The notes below the pieces were generated by a model that saw only the letters and a program-made list of their open reading frames with translations, made no database searches and was not told the DNA's origin. From Streptomyces sp. PR69 (GTDB taxonomy: Bacteria; Actinomycetota; Actinomycetes; Streptomycetales; Streptomycetaceae), in assembly GCF_026420845.1 (NCBI RefSeq), contig NZ_JAOWCB010000017.1, forward strand, positions 1 through 64,000: DNA of 64,000 bases. The letters are read 5' to 3'. This document shows, one piece after another, positions 8,050 to 17,706 of this stretch. How positions within the stretch are numbered: the stretch's first letter is position 1; each line of letters begins with the position of its first letter. The position numbers and the translations under genes were made by a program.

Positions 8050-8589
8050 TCAGTTCCCGCGCCGCAGGGGCAGCGGCGCGCCCATCACCGCGTAGGGGCT
8101 GGGCGCGCTGGGGAACAGCACCTGGCGGGCGAGGTCGGTGTAGCCGAGGCTGCGGTAGAGCGCGCGGGCGGGGCTTTCGACGTCGATGGCGGACAGGATG
8201 GAGCGCGGCTGGTCGGCGTCGTCGGTGAGGGAGGTGATCAGCGAGCGGCCGATGCCCCGCCCCTGGAAGTCGGGGTGCACATGGAGCTCGGTGATCACGA
8301 AGGAGTCGTCGAGCCAGTCGTCCGTGCCGGAGGCGCGCAGATAGGGTTCGACGACGGTCGACCACCAGTGGGTGCGGTCGTTGGGCATGCCGTAGACGAA
8401 GCCGACGAGCCGTCCCGTCTCGGTGGTCGCGCCCAGCGCGCGGGCGCCGGGGCTGAGCAGATGCCGCAGCACGATGTAGCGGCGCACCTCGATCTCTTCC
8501 TCGCTCAGGCCGAAGGCGAGGGCTTGGACCGCGAGGGCCTCGTCGACCCGGGCGGCCAGTTCGAGCGGTCCGATCACTACATCTGCCAT
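8050..8589 (-). CDS. GNAT family N-acetyltransferase
   Basis: A 179-aa single-domain acetyltransferase. The acetyl-CoA binding motif A is clear (ELHVHPDFQGRGIGRSLI, ~residues 99-116), followed by the strand-helix pair SILSAIDVESPARALYRSLGYTDL typical of motif B. The substrate cannot be read from sequence. It lies 65 bp upstream of proS and in the same direction, and just downstream of a second GNAT gene; whether they are co-transcribed is unclear because a minisatellite separates the two GNAT genes. No strong ribosome site precedes the ATG at 8589. Confidence 0.85.
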   Translation of the reverse strand: MADVVIGPLELAARVDEALAVQALAFGLSEEEIEVRRYIVLRHLLSPGARALGATTETGRLVGFVYGMPNDRTHWWSTVVEPYLRASGTDDWLDDSFVITELHVHPDFQGRGIGRSLITSLTDDADQPRSILSAIDVESPARALYRSLGYTDLARQVLFPSAPSPYAVMGAPLPLRRGN

Positions 8590-8619
8590 GCGGGAACCCT
8601 ACTTCGCGCCGCCGAAGCC

Positions 8620-8714
8620 CAGAACGGCGCGCCCAGAACGGCCCGCCCGGAACAGCAGGCCCGGAACAGCAGGCCCGGAACAGTCGGCTCATCAGCCGCT
8701 CAGAACAGCACGCT
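8620..8714 (-). repeat. 14-bp minisatellite that includes the 3' end of the GNAT2 gene
   Basis: Five head-to-tail 14-bp units occupy 8620-8689 (two cagaacggc-type, two identical cggaacagcaggcc, one cggaacagtcggct). A sixth related unit at 8701-8714 is the last codons and stop of the GNAT gene ending at 8700. The array looks as if it grew out of the stop-codon region. It fills nearly the whole gap between the two GNAT genes. Confidence 0.85.
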
Positions 8715-9545
8715 CATAAAGGCTCCGACCTCCCGGAAGCCGACGCGCCGGTATGCGGCCCTGGCCGCGGTGTTGTAGTCGTTGACATACAGGCTGACCA
8801 CCGGGGCGACATCAGCGAGGGCGTAGCGGAGCACCGCGGCCATCCCTGTTTCGGAGAGCCCTCGGCCGCGGTATTCGGGGTCGACCCAGACTCCTTGGAT
8901 CTGGCAGGCCTGGTCGGTGGCCGCACCGATCTCCGCCTTGAAGATCACTTTGCCGTCGTCGATGCGGGCGAAGCACCGGCCCGCGCCGACGATTTCCGCG
9001 ACCCGCGCCTGATAGAGCAGTCCGCCGTCGCCGGCGAGCGGCGAGACGCCGACCTCTTCGGTGAACATCGCCACGCACGCCGGCATGATCACGTCGAGTT
9101 CGTCCTTGCGGATGCGGCGGACGCGGGGGTCGGGCCGGACGTCCGCGGGGAGCTGGTCCGCGACCATCAGGGGCTGATGGGGCCGTACGTCACGGGCGGG
9201 GCCCCAGCTGGATTCGAGCAGCCGCCACAGCTGGGCGGTGGGCTCTGCGGGGCCGACGATGGACGAGCAGCGGCGGCCTGTTCTGCGGGCGCGGTCGGCG
9301 AAGGCGCGCACCGCGTCCGGGGTGGCGCAGATGGGCACGAGATTGGCGCCGGAGTAGCAGAGGGAGCGCAGCCGCCCTTCCGCGTACCAGCCCCACATCT
9401 CCCCGCCGAGACGCCAGGGGTCGAGTCCGGCGACCTGGACGCGCGAGGTGACGAAAGCATTCTCTACGGGCTCGCTCTCCAGGATGGCGAGCGCGGCCCC
9501 GAGGTCGCTGGGGTCGAGGACCCGGGTGGTGGTGTGCGTCAACAC
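8700..9545 (-). CDS. GNAT family N-acetyltransferase with N-terminal DUF4081 domain
   Basis: A 281-aa two-domain protein. The first half (TRVLDPSDLGAALAILESEPVENAFV, then GGEMWGWYAEGRLRSLCYSGANLVPI) is the DUF4081 module. The second half is a GNAT domain with the acetyl-CoA motif GVWVDPEYRGRGLSETGM and a C-terminal ARAAYRRVGFREVG. The GTG at 9545 is preferred because GGAG lies eight bases upstream and the protein begins MLTHTTTRVL, as in related actinobacterial proteins. A longer in-frame extension upstream has no ribosome site. The substrate is unknown. It is transcribed away from the ispG terminator. Confidence 0.88.
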   Translation of the reverse strand: MLTHTTTRVLDPSDLGAALAILESEPVENAFVTSRVQVAGLDPWRLGGEMWGWYAEGRLRSLCYSGANLVPICATPDAVRAFADRARRTGRRCSSIVGPAEPTAQLWRLLESSWGPARDVRPHQPLMVADQLPADVRPDPRVRRIRKDELDVIMPACVAMFTEEVGVSPLAGDGGLLYQARVAEIVGAGRCFARIDDGKVIFKAEIGAATDQACQIQGVWVDPEYRGRGLSETGMAAVLRYALADVAPVVSLYVNDYNTAARAAYRRVGFREVGAFMSVLF

Positions 9546-9742
9546 GAGGGTGGCTCCAACGCTCCTTCGGGGCGGCGGCACAGCGTCCTGCTCGCTGTCG
9601 GCGTCGCCGCGTGCCAGTTCGGCACCGGTCAGGGCTTGACCGTCGCGTCGCTTGCGAGAAGCCCCTCGTGGGCGGAGGCACAAGGTCTGCTGATCTGTCG
9701 AACTGTACCCGGAGATGGCCCGCAGCACCTCATGCACGGGGA

Positions 9743-9779
9743 ACCGGGACCCTGTCCATGACCAGGCCGGGGTCCCGGT
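9743..9779 (-). terminator. Hairpin terminator after ispG
   Basis: A perfect 10-bp stem (accgggaccc at 9743-9752 with gggtcccggt at 9770-9779) lies 46 bp beyond the ispG stop. There is no T-run, which is usual for Streptomyces terminators. Confidence 0.7.
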
Positions 9780-9797
9780 CCGGGGCCGCGCGCGGCG

Positions 9798-9824
9798 GTG
9801 TCAGCCGCAGTGTCAGCCGCGGTG

Positions 9825-9833
<9 letters not shown>
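9798..9833 (-). repeat. Three 12-bp tandem copies covering the ispG stop codon
   Basis: Units gtgtcagccgca (9798-9809), gtgtcagccgcg (9810-9821) and gtgtcagctgat (9822-9833) are in tandem. The last holds the ispG stop (tca at 9825-9827); each earlier unit repeats a TGA on the minus strand. Confidence 0.8.
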
Positions 9834-10979
<1,146 letters not shown>

Positions 10980-11099
10980 CTGCTGTGCAACCCCAAGGTG
11001 TGGAACGAGGTCCCGAATCGGCGCGGGCTCCGGCTTCTGAGATTACGGCACTCAGCTGACAGCGGGCACATCGCGGGGGAAAGACTCGCCCAAAGGGCG

Positions 11100-11130
11100 G
11101 GCGGCCGGACACCGGGCGTGTCCGGCCGCC
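11100..11130 (-). terminator. Hairpin terminator after dxr-rseP
   Basis: A perfect 13-bp stem (ggcggccggacac with gtgtccggccgcc) with a 5-nt loop lies about 40 bp beyond the rseP stop. It probably ends the dxr-rseP transcript before ispG. Confidence 0.8.
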
Positions 11131-11143
11131 GCGGAGCGGGCAG

Positions 11144-11184
11144 CCTCAGCTGATCTTGACCGGTTTCCTCAGCTGATCTTGACG
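11144..11184 (-). repeat. Duplication of the rseP 3' end
   Basis: The last codons and stop of rseP (11167-11184, cctcagctgatcttgac) are repeated 23 bp downstream at 11144-11161, matching over 17 of 18 bases. A second TGA follows the first. Confidence 0.85.
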
Positions 11185-12470
11185 GGGTTGACGATGTCGG
11201 CGACCAGCACGAGCAGTGTGAAGCAGATGAAGATCCCGGCGACGACATAGGCGACCGGCATCAGCTTGGCCACGTCGAACGGGCCCGGGTCGGGACGCCG
11301 GAAGACCCTGGCGACATTGCGGCGTACGGACTCCCAGAGCGCCCCCGCGATATGCCCGCCGTCCAGCGGAAGCAGCGGAAGCATATTGAACAGGAAGAGG
11401 GAGAGGTTGAAGCCGGCCAGCAGCATCAGGAAGGTGGCGACGATGTTCTGGGCTGGCACGTCGAGGTTGAGCACCTCGCCGCTGATCCGGGCGGCTCCGA
11501 CGACGCCGACCGGGGAGTCGTCCTTGCGCTCGCCGTCGTTGAAGGCGGCGTTCCACAGGTCGGGGATCTTGGACGGGATGGCGACGACCGCTTCGACGCC
11601 GTTCTCCATCATGTCGCCCATGCGGTCGACGGACTCGGTGAAGGACAGCGGCAGGATCTCGGTCTTCGCGGCGAACCCGAGATAGCCGGCCTTGACGAAC
11701 TCCCCGGAGACCACTTCGCCGTCGGCGTCCTTCTTGGCGACCAGGTTCTCCAGGAGGCTGGCTTTGAGGACCTGCTCCCGGCCGTCACGCTCCACGGTGA
11801 TCGTGGCGGGGCCGATGGTGTCGCGGATACGGCTGGAGAGCGTGTCCCAGTCGTGGACCGGGGCGCCGTTGAAGGCGACGATCTTGTCGCCCTCCGTGAG
11901 CCCGGCGGCGTGGGCGGGTGAGACGGGGTCGCCGGCGGCGCAGGTGTCGCGCTCCTCGCTCTGGGCGATGACGCACTTCTGCACGCCCGCGACCTCGGTG
12001 GTCTGGGTGGCGAAGCCGAAGGTCATCGCGACGCCCATGAAGATCGCGACGGCGAGCACCAGATTCATGAAGGGGCCCGCGAACATCACGATCACGCGCT
12101 TCCACGGCTTGCGCGTGTAGAACAGCCGCTTCTCGTCGCCCGGCTGGAGCTCTTCGTAGGCGGCGGTGCGGGCGTCCTCGATCATGCCGCGCCAGGGCGA
12201 GGTGGAGCGGGCCTCCAGCTTGCCGTCGTCGCCGGGCGGGAACATCCCGATCATCCGGATATAGCCGCCCATGGGGATGGCCTTGATGCCGTACTCGGTC
12301 TCGCCCCTGCGGCGCGAGAACAGGGTGGGGCCAAAGCCGACCATGTACTGCGGCACGCGGATGCCGAAGAGCTTGGCGGTGGAGAGATGGCCCAGCTCGT
12401 GCCACGCGATCGAGAAGAGCAGCCCCACGGCGAAGAGCGCTATTCCGAGGACCGTCAACAGAATCGTCAT
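11169..12470 (-). CDS. rseP: Site-2 intramembrane zinc metalloprotease (M50, RseP-like) with PDZ domain
   Basis: A 433-aa membrane protease that in bacteria cuts anti-sigma factors or clears signal peptides. The zinc motif HELGH is at residues 24-28 in the first membrane segment; the third ligand motif LDGG is near 369-372 in the last core segment. A PDZ-type domain lies in the middle (SPAHAAGLTEGDKIVAFNGAPV). Three to four transmembrane helices are visible. The ATG at 12470 has GGAGG seven bases upstream and overlaps the dxr stop as ATGA, so the two are coupled. This dxr-rseP-ispG order is conserved in actinobacteria. Its target here is not known. Confidence 0.94.
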   Translation of the reverse strand: MTILLTVLGIALFAVGLLFSIAWHELGHLSTAKLFGIRVPQYMVGFGPTLFSRRRGETEYGIKAIPMGGYIRMIGMFPPGDDGKLEARSTSPWRGMIEDARTAAYEELQPGDEKRLFYTRKPWKRVIVMFAGPFMNLVLAVAIFMGVAMTFGFATQTTEVAGVQKCVIAQSEERDTCAAGDPVSPAHAAGLTEGDKIVAFNGAPVHDWDTLSSRIRDTIGPATITVERDGREQVLKASLLENLVAKKDADGEVVSGEFVKAGYLGFAAKTEILPLSFTESVDRMGDMMENGVEAVVAIPSKIPDLWNAAFNDGERKDDSPVGVVGAARISGEVLNLDVPAQNIVATFLMLLAGFNLSLFLFNMLPLLPLDGGHIAGALWESVRRNVARVFRRPDPGPFDVAKLMPVAYVVAGIFICFTLLVLVADIVNPVKIS

Positions 12471-13759
12471 GCGCGAGCCTCCGCCGGCTGTGCCGCGTCG
12501 TCGCCTACTGCGCCGCCGCTGTACTTGGCTGCTGTCTCCCGGGCCCGGGCGCGCGCCCAGGCATCCGCTTCGAGGACGTCGGCCACGGTGAGGGAGGTTC
12601 CCTGCGCGTGCTGTGCGGGAGAGCCGTGCGCGGCGACGACCTCGGTGACCGTATCCATGATGGCGTTGAACGGCAGCCGTCCGGACAGAAACGCCTCCAC
12701 GCACACCTCGTTCGCGGCGTTGAACACGGCGGGGGCGGTGCCGCCCAGCTCGCCGACATGCCGGGCGAGCGCCACGGAGGGGAAGGCCTCGTCGTCGAGC
12801 GGGAAGAACTCCCAGGTCGAGGCGGTGGACCAGTCGAAGGCGGGGGCCGCGTCGGGGACTCGGCCGGGCCAGCCGAGGCCGACGGCGATGGGCCCGCGCA
12901 TATCGGGCGGGGTGGCCTGGGCGAGGGTGGAGCCGTCGGTGAACTCCACCATGGAGTGAACGTACGACTGGGGGTGGACGACGACCTCGATGCGGTCGAA
13001 GGGGATGTCGTAGAGCAGATGGGCCTCGATGACCTCAAGCCCCTTGTTGACGAGCGTCGCGCTGTTGACGGTGATGACCGGGCCCATCGCCCAGGTGGGG
13101 TGGGCGAGCGCGTCCTCAGGGGTGACATGCGCCAGCTGCTCGCGGCTGCGGCCGCGGAAGGGCCCGCCGGAGGCGGTGACGACGAGCTTGCGGACGTCGG
13201 CCCTGGCGCCTGCGGCGAGCGCCTGGAAGAGGGCGGCGTGCTCGGAGTCGACGGGGATGATCTGCCCGGGCTTCGCGGCGGCCTTGACCAGCGGGCCGCC
13301 CACGATCAGCGACTCCTTGTTGGCCAGGGCGAGCGTGCGGCCCGCTTCGAGGGCCGCCAGCGTGGGGCCGAGGCCGATGGAGCCGGTGATGCCGTTGAGC
13401 ACCGTGTGGCACGGCGAGGCGGCCAGCTCGGCGGCGGCGCCGGGCCCCGCGAGGATCTCGGGCTGCGGTTCGGAGCCGTACTGCCCGGCCAGCGCCTCCC
13501 GCAGCGCGGGGAGCGCGCCCTCGTCGGCCACGGCGACCGCGTCGACGCGCAGCCGCCGTGCCTGCTCGGCGAGGAGCCCCACCCGGCCGCCCGCGGCGGA
13601 CAGGGCGGTCACCCGGAAGCGGTCGGGGTTGCGCAGGACCAGATCGATGGCCTGCGTGCCGATGGACCCGGTGGAGCCGAGGACGACCACGGACCGGCGG
13701 CCTTCGGTCGTGTCGAAGACGGTATGCGGGTCTGCGAGAGGGGCTGGGCTGTCGCTCAT
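12467..13759 (-). CDS. dxr: 1-deoxy-D-xylulose 5-phosphate reductoisomerase
   Basis: Dxr converts DXP to MEP with NADPH, the first committed step of the non-mevalonate pathway. The 430-aa protein has the NADPH-binding VVLGSTGSIGTQ at ~25-36, the ALANKESLIVGG motif, the metal-binding VDSEHAALFQ and the substrate loop TASGGPFRGRS. The C-terminal domain (NAANEVCVEAFL) is complete. The start is not certain: ATG at 13759 (MSDSPAP) has only a G-run directly before it, and an in-frame ATG lies three codons upstream at 13768. The stop overlaps rseP by 4 nt. Confidence 0.96.
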   Translation of the reverse strand: MSDSPAPLADPHTVFDTTEGRRSVVVLGSTGSIGTQAIDLVLRNPDRFRVTALSAAGGRVGLLAEQARRLRVDAVAVADEGALPALREALAGQYGSEPQPEILAGPGAAAELAASPCHTVLNGITGSIGLGPTLAALEAGRTLALANKESLIVGGPLVKAAAKPGQIIPVDSEHAALFQALAAGARADVRKLVVTASGGPFRGRSREQLAHVTPEDALAHPTWAMGPVITVNSATLVNKGLEVIEAHLLYDIPFDRIEVVVHPQSYVHSMVEFTDGSTLAQATPPDMRGPIAVGLGWPGRVPDAAPAFDWSTASTWEFFPLDDEAFPSVALARHVGELGGTAPAVFNAANEVCVEAFLSGRLPFNAIMDTVTEVVAAHGSPAQHAQGTSLTVADVLEADAWARARARETAAKYSGGAVGDDAAQPAEARA

Positions 13760-13790
13760 GCCCCCCATTCTTGCCGCATCCGCTGTGCGT

Positions 13791-13847
13791 CCGGACACCA
13801 CTCCCCGCGAAACGCCACTCCCGGGGGTGGTGCCTGACGGTGTCCGG
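13791..13847 (-). terminator. Long hairpin between the acyl-CoA dehydrogenase gene and dxr
   Basis: ccggacacc at 13791-13799 pairs perfectly with ggtgtccgg at 13839-13847. A shorter inner ccac/gtgg pair lies in the loop. It lies 25 bp past the acyl-CoA dehydrogenase stop and just upstream of dxr. Confidence 0.6.
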
Positions 13848-13871
13848 TCGCCGGGCCCCGGCGCGCCGCGG

Positions 13872-15839
13872 TCAGCGGATCGGACGGTGGACGTTCTCGC
13901 GCTGGGAGGGCCCGGGGGCGGCGTCGGCGATCCAGGGGCCTTCGCCGCTGGGGTCGACGACGCCCTCTTCGAGCCAGGTGTGGTCCCCGGACAGCACGCT
14001 TCTGACGACCTTGCGGTCCAGCTCGTCGGTGTTGGTCCACAGCCGGTCGAAGAGCTCCTCGACGCGGATGCGGGCCTGCCGGCAGAAGGCGTCGGCCAGT
14101 TGGTACGCCGCGCGGCCGTGGTCGCCCTGGGTGCGCAGCAGCTCGGCGCGTACGCAGGCGGCGCTCATCGCGAACAGCTCCGCGCCGATGTCCACGACCC
14201 GGCCGAGGAAGCCCTGTTTGGTCTCCATGCGGCCCTGCCAGCGGGACATGCCGAGGAAGGTGGCGCGGGCGAGCCGGCGCGCGCCGCGTTCGACATAGCG
14301 CAGATGGGGGGCGAGCGCGCCGAACTCGGCGTAGGCGCGCGGGAGCTGGCCCCGGCCCGCGACCAGCTTGGGGAGCCAGCGGGCGTAGAAGACGGCGGCG
14401 TTTGCCCCCGCCTTGGCCTTGGCCGACATCGGCTTGTCCGGGTCGATGATGTCTCCGGCGACCGCGAGGTGGGCGTCGACGGCCTCGCGGGCGATCAGCA
14501 GATGCATGATCTCCGTCGAGCCCTCGAAGATCCGGTTGATGCGCAGATCGCGCAGCATCTGCTCGGCGGGCACGGCCTTCTCCCCGCGCGCCGCCAGGGA
14601 CTCGGCGGTCTCGAAGCCCCGGCCGCCGCGGATCTGGACCAGCTCGTCCGCCATCAGCCAGGCCATCTCGGAGCCGTACAGCTTGGCCAGCGCGGCCTCG
14701 ATGCGGATGTCGTTGCGGTCTTCGTCGGCCATCTGGGAGGAGAGGTCGAGGACCGCCTCCAGGGCGAAGGTGGTGGCCGCGATGAAGGAGATCTTGGAGC
14801 CGACGGCCTCGTGTTTGGCGACGGGCTTGCCCCACTGTTCGCGGACCGCCGACCACTCGCGGGCGATCTTCAGACACCACTTGCCCGCGCCGACGCACAT
14901 GGCGGGCAGGGAGAGCCGGCCGGTGTTGAGCGTGGTCAGGGCGATCTTGAGGCCGGCGCCCTCGGGGCCGATGCGGTTGGCGGCGGGGACGCGCACCCGG
15001 TGGAAGCGGGTGACGCCGTTTTCGATGCCGCGCAGGCCCATGAAGGCGTTGCGGTTCTCGACGGTGATGCCCTCGCTCCCGGCCTCCACCACGAAGGCGG
15101 TGATGCCGCCCTTGTGGCCCTCGGACTTCGGCACCCGGGCCATGACGACGAGCAGATCGGCGACGACGCCGTTGGTGGTCCAGAGTTTGACGCCGTCGAG
15201 GATGTAGTCGTCCCCGTCGGGCACGGCCGTGGCGGCCATCCGCGCCGGGTCGGAGCCGACGTCGGGTTCGGTGAGCAGGAAGGCGGAGATGTCGGTGCGG
15301 GCGCAGCGCGGCAGGAACGCGTCCCGCTGCTCCTGGGTGCCGAACAGTTTCAGCGGCTGCGGTACGCCGATCGACTGATGTGCGGACAGCAGCGCGCCGA
15401 CGGCCGGGTTCGCGGAACCGACGAGCGCGAGCGCCTTGTTGTAGTACACCTGGGTGAGGCCGAGCCCGCCGTACTTGGTGTCGATCTTCATGCCGAGCGC
15501 GCCGAGTTCCTTGAGCCCGTCGATCACCGCGTCGGGGATGCGGGCCTCGCGTTCGATCAGCGCGCCGTCGATCTTCGTCTCGCAGAAGTCGCGCAGCTTG
15601 GCGAGGAACTCCTCGCCGCGCTGGACGTCCTCGTCCGCGGGCAGCGGGTGAGGGTGGATCAGGTCCAGCCGGAAGCGGCCCAGGAACAGCTCCTTGGCGA
15701 AGCTGGGTTTGCGCCAGCCCTGCTCGCGGGCGGCCTCGGCGACCTGGCGCGCTTCGCGTTCGCTGACCTTGGGAGCCGCGTCGGGCTGCGACCTGTCGGG
15801 CCTGTCGGGCCTTTCGAGCCTGTCGAGTGGTGCGGACAT
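13872..15839 (-). CDS. Acyl-CoA dehydrogenase family protein, long form
   Basis: A 655-aa flavoenzyme of fatty acyl-CoA beta-oxidation. The usual ~380-aa acyl-CoA dehydrogenase core is present: FAD/substrate motifs FLLTEPDVGSDPARM and LWTTNGVVADLLVVMAR, and the catalytic-loop segment RINRIFEGSTEIMHLLIAREA. About 180 extra C-terminal residues form a second helical domain, as in very-long-chain (VLCAD/ACAD9-like) enzymes. The N-terminus carries ~90 residues before the core. The ATG at 15839 has GAGGTG six bases upstream. It is a single leftward unit between two hairpins. Chain-length preference cannot be read from sequence. Confidence 0.9.
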   Translation of the reverse strand: MSAPLDRLERPDRPDRSQPDAAPKVSEREARQVAEAAREQGWRKPSFAKELFLGRFRLDLIHPHPLPADEDVQRGEEFLAKLRDFCETKIDGALIEREARIPDAVIDGLKELGALGMKIDTKYGGLGLTQVYYNKALALVGSANPAVGALLSAHQSIGVPQPLKLFGTQEQRDAFLPRCARTDISAFLLTEPDVGSDPARMAATAVPDGDDYILDGVKLWTTNGVVADLLVVMARVPKSEGHKGGITAFVVEAGSEGITVENRNAFMGLRGIENGVTRFHRVRVPAANRIGPEGAGLKIALTTLNTGRLSLPAMCVGAGKWCLKIAREWSAVREQWGKPVAKHEAVGSKISFIAATTFALEAVLDLSSQMADEDRNDIRIEAALAKLYGSEMAWLMADELVQIRGGRGFETAESLAARGEKAVPAEQMLRDLRINRIFEGSTEIMHLLIAREAVDAHLAVAGDIIDPDKPMSAKAKAGANAAVFYARWLPKLVAGRGQLPRAYAEFGALAPHLRYVERGARRLARATFLGMSRWQGRMETKQGFLGRVVDIGAELFAMSAACVRAELLRTQGDHGRAAYQLADAFCRQARIRVEELFDRLWTNTDELDRKVVRSVLSGDHTWLEEGVVDPSGEGPWIADAAPGPSQRENVHRPIR

Positions 15840-15980
15840 GAGGTTCACCTCGCCGCGAGTCGGAGTGGACTTACCAGCCGGTGCTACTCGTTCGTAGTAC
15901 CCAAATTCCGGCGGGTCCACCAGTGCGCGTACGCCGCTTGCCGCGTGCGGCCGGATGAGGGCGCGCGAAGGTGCGGGGAG

Positions 15981-16040
15981 GTGTACGGGGGTGTACGGGG
16001 GTGCACAGAGCGGGTTGTACGGAGGGGGTTGTACGGAGGG
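15981..16040. repeat. Short tandem repeats upstream of the acyl-CoA dehydrogenase gene
   Basis: gtgtacgggg occurs twice in tandem (15981-16000), and ggttgtacggaggg twice in tandem with a 14-bp period (16013-16026, 16027-16040). The shared core is TGTACGG. The block lies between the acyl-CoA dehydrogenase start and the terminator of the next gene. Confidence 0.75.
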
Positions 16041-16049
16041 ATGTGCGAG

Positions 16050-16086
16050 CACGGCCTGAGCCCCCGCACAGTGGGCTCAGGCCGTG
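16050..16086 (-). terminator. Hairpin terminator after the aldehyde dehydrogenase at 16110
   Basis: A perfect 14-bp stem (cacggcctgagccc at 16050-16063 with gggctcaggccgtg at 16073-16086) and a 9-nt loop, 23 bp past the stop. TTTT follows on the plus strand, so it could act in both directions. Confidence 0.85.
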
Positions 16087-16109
16087 GGTCTTTTCGGGGA
16101 CCGGCGGGC

Positions 16110-17555
16110 TTACAGCGCCAGACCGGTCAGCACGAGCACCCGCTCGTAGGTGTAGTCGTCCATCGCGAAGCGCACGCCCTCACGGCCGACGCCGGACTGC
16201 TTGACGCCGCCGTACGGCATCTGGTCCGCGCGGTAGGAGGGCACATCGCCGACGATGACGCCGCCGACCTCCAGAGCGCGGTGGGCGCGGAAGGCGGTCT
16301 GCACATCGTGGGTGAACACGCCCGCCTGCAGGCCGTACTTGGAGTCGTTGACCGCGGCGAACGCGGCCTCCTCGCCGTCGGCCCGCTGGACGGTGAGCAC
16401 CGGGCCGAAGACCTCCTCGCAGGCGAGGGTGACATCGGACGGCACCTCGGCCAGCACGGTCGGGGCATAGGACGCGCCGTCGCGCTTGCCGCCGGCGAGC
16501 AGCTTGGCGCCGGCCCGCACCGCCTCCTCGACCCAGGCCTCGACCCGCTTGGCGGCGTCCTCGCTCACCAGCGGGCCGACATCGGTGGCCGGGTCGGACG
16601 GGTCGCCGGTGACCTGCTTCTCGACGGCCGCGACGATCTTCGGCACCAGCCGCTCGTACAGCGAGGCGTCGGCGATGACGCGCTGGACGGAGATACAGGA
16701 CTGACCGCCCTGGTAGTTGGAGAAGGTGGCGATGCGGTTCGCCGCCCAGTCCAGGTCCTCGTCGCGTGCGAAGTCGGCGAGGACGACGGCGGCGCCGTTG
16801 CCGCCGAGCTCCAGGGTGCAGTGCTTGCGCGGCACCGAGTCCATGATCGCGTAGCCGACCTTGTCGGAGCCGGTGAAGGAGATGACGGGGAGGCGCTCAT
16901 CCTGCACAAGTGCGGGCATGCGGTCGTTCTCCACCGGCAGGACCGACCAGGAGCCCGCGGGCAGCTCGGTCTCGGCGAGCAGTTCGCCGAGGAGCAGCCC
17001 GGACAGCGGGGTGGCGGGCGCGGGCTTGAGGATGATCGGCGCGCCGACGGCGATCGCCGGGGCGATCTTGTGGGCGCACAGGTTCAGCGGGAAGTTGAAC
17101 GGCGCGATGCCGAGGACGACGCCCTTGGGGAAGCGGCGGGTGAGGGCGAGACGGCCCTGGCCGCCCGCGTCGGTGTCCAGGCGCTGGGCCTCGCCGCCGT
17201 TGAAGCGGCGGGCCTCCTCGGCCGCGAAGCGGAACACGGAGACGGCGCGGCCGACCTCGCCGCGCGCCCACTTGACGGGCTTGCCGTTCTCGGCGGAGAT
17301 CAGCTGGGCGATCTCCTCGGTGCGCTCGACGAGACGGCGCGAGACATGGTCGAGGGCGGCGGCGCGGACATGGGCCGGGGTGGCGGCGAACTCGTCCCGT
17401 ACGGCGTGGGCGGCGGCCACCGCCTCCTCGACCTGGGCGTCGGTGGGCACGGAGACCGTGCCGACGATCCGGCCGTCCCAGGGGGAGGTGACGTCAAAGG
17501 AGGTCTCGCCGGTGGCCTGGCGGCCGGCGAGCCAGAAGGCGTGGGTGGAAGTCAT
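16110..17555 (-). CDS. NAD(P)-dependent aldehyde dehydrogenase, candidate succinate-semialdehyde dehydrogenase
   Basis: A 481-aa class-3-fold aldehyde dehydrogenase. The cofactor region FNFPLNLCAHKIAPAIAVGAP, the general-base motif LELGGNG and the catalytic Cys in NYQGGQSCISVQR are all present, as is EEVFGPVLTV near the C-terminus. Unlike the other two aldehyde dehydrogenases in this window it has GGQSC, not GQDCTAATR, so it belongs to a different subgroup. Proximity to a PucR regulator and gabT makes succinic semialdehyde a plausible substrate, but this is context only. The start ATG at 17555 lacks a strong ribosome site. It is monocistronic, with a strong terminator. Confidence 0.85.
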   Translation of the reverse strand: MTSTHAFWLAGRQATGETSFDVTSPWDGRIVGTVSVPTDAQVEEAVAAAHAVRDEFAATPAHVRAAALDHVSRRLVERTEEIAQLISAENGKPVKWARGEVGRAVSVFRFAAEEARRFNGGEAQRLDTDAGGQGRLALTRRFPKGVVLGIAPFNFPLNLCAHKIAPAIAVGAPIILKPAPATPLSGLLLGELLAETELPAGSWSVLPVENDRMPALVQDERLPVISFTGSDKVGYAIMDSVPRKHCTLELGGNGAAVVLADFARDEDLDWAANRIATFSNYQGGQSCISVQRVIADASLYERLVPKIVAAVEKQVTGDPSDPATDVGPLVSEDAAKRVEAWVEEAVRAGAKLLAGGKRDGASYAPTVLAEVPSDVTLACEEVFGPVLTVQRADGEEAAFAAVNDSKYGLQAGVFTHDVQTAFRAHRALEVGGVIVGDVPSYRADQMPYGGVKQSGVGREGVRFAMDDYTYERVLVLTGLAL

Positions 17556-17692
17556 TGTGCGGTCCCGGCCCTTCCGGAGGTAGCGGGGGGTTGTCTGTGC
17601 CCACCGTAGGACCGGGGCGGACGGTGTGGGTTTATCCGGCGTGGAGTGGTCGACGGGGCTGATCCGCCGGTTCGGCAGATACGGCGCGCTCC

Positions 17693-17706
17693 GTCAGGCG
17701 TCAGGC
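17693..17706 (-). repeat. 7-bp duplication at the EamA gene stop codon
   Basis: gtcaggc occurs twice in tandem (17693-17699, 17700-17706); the second copy contains the stop codon (tca at 17701-17703) and the first repeats it. Confidence 0.55.

Noticed and set aside
13029..17609. Very long plus-strand open frame (over 1500 codons) opposite dxr, acyl-CoA dehydrogenase and aldehyde dehydrogenase
   Set aside because: It is antisense to three clear genes and has no family motif. High G+C at third positions keeps the complementary frame open.
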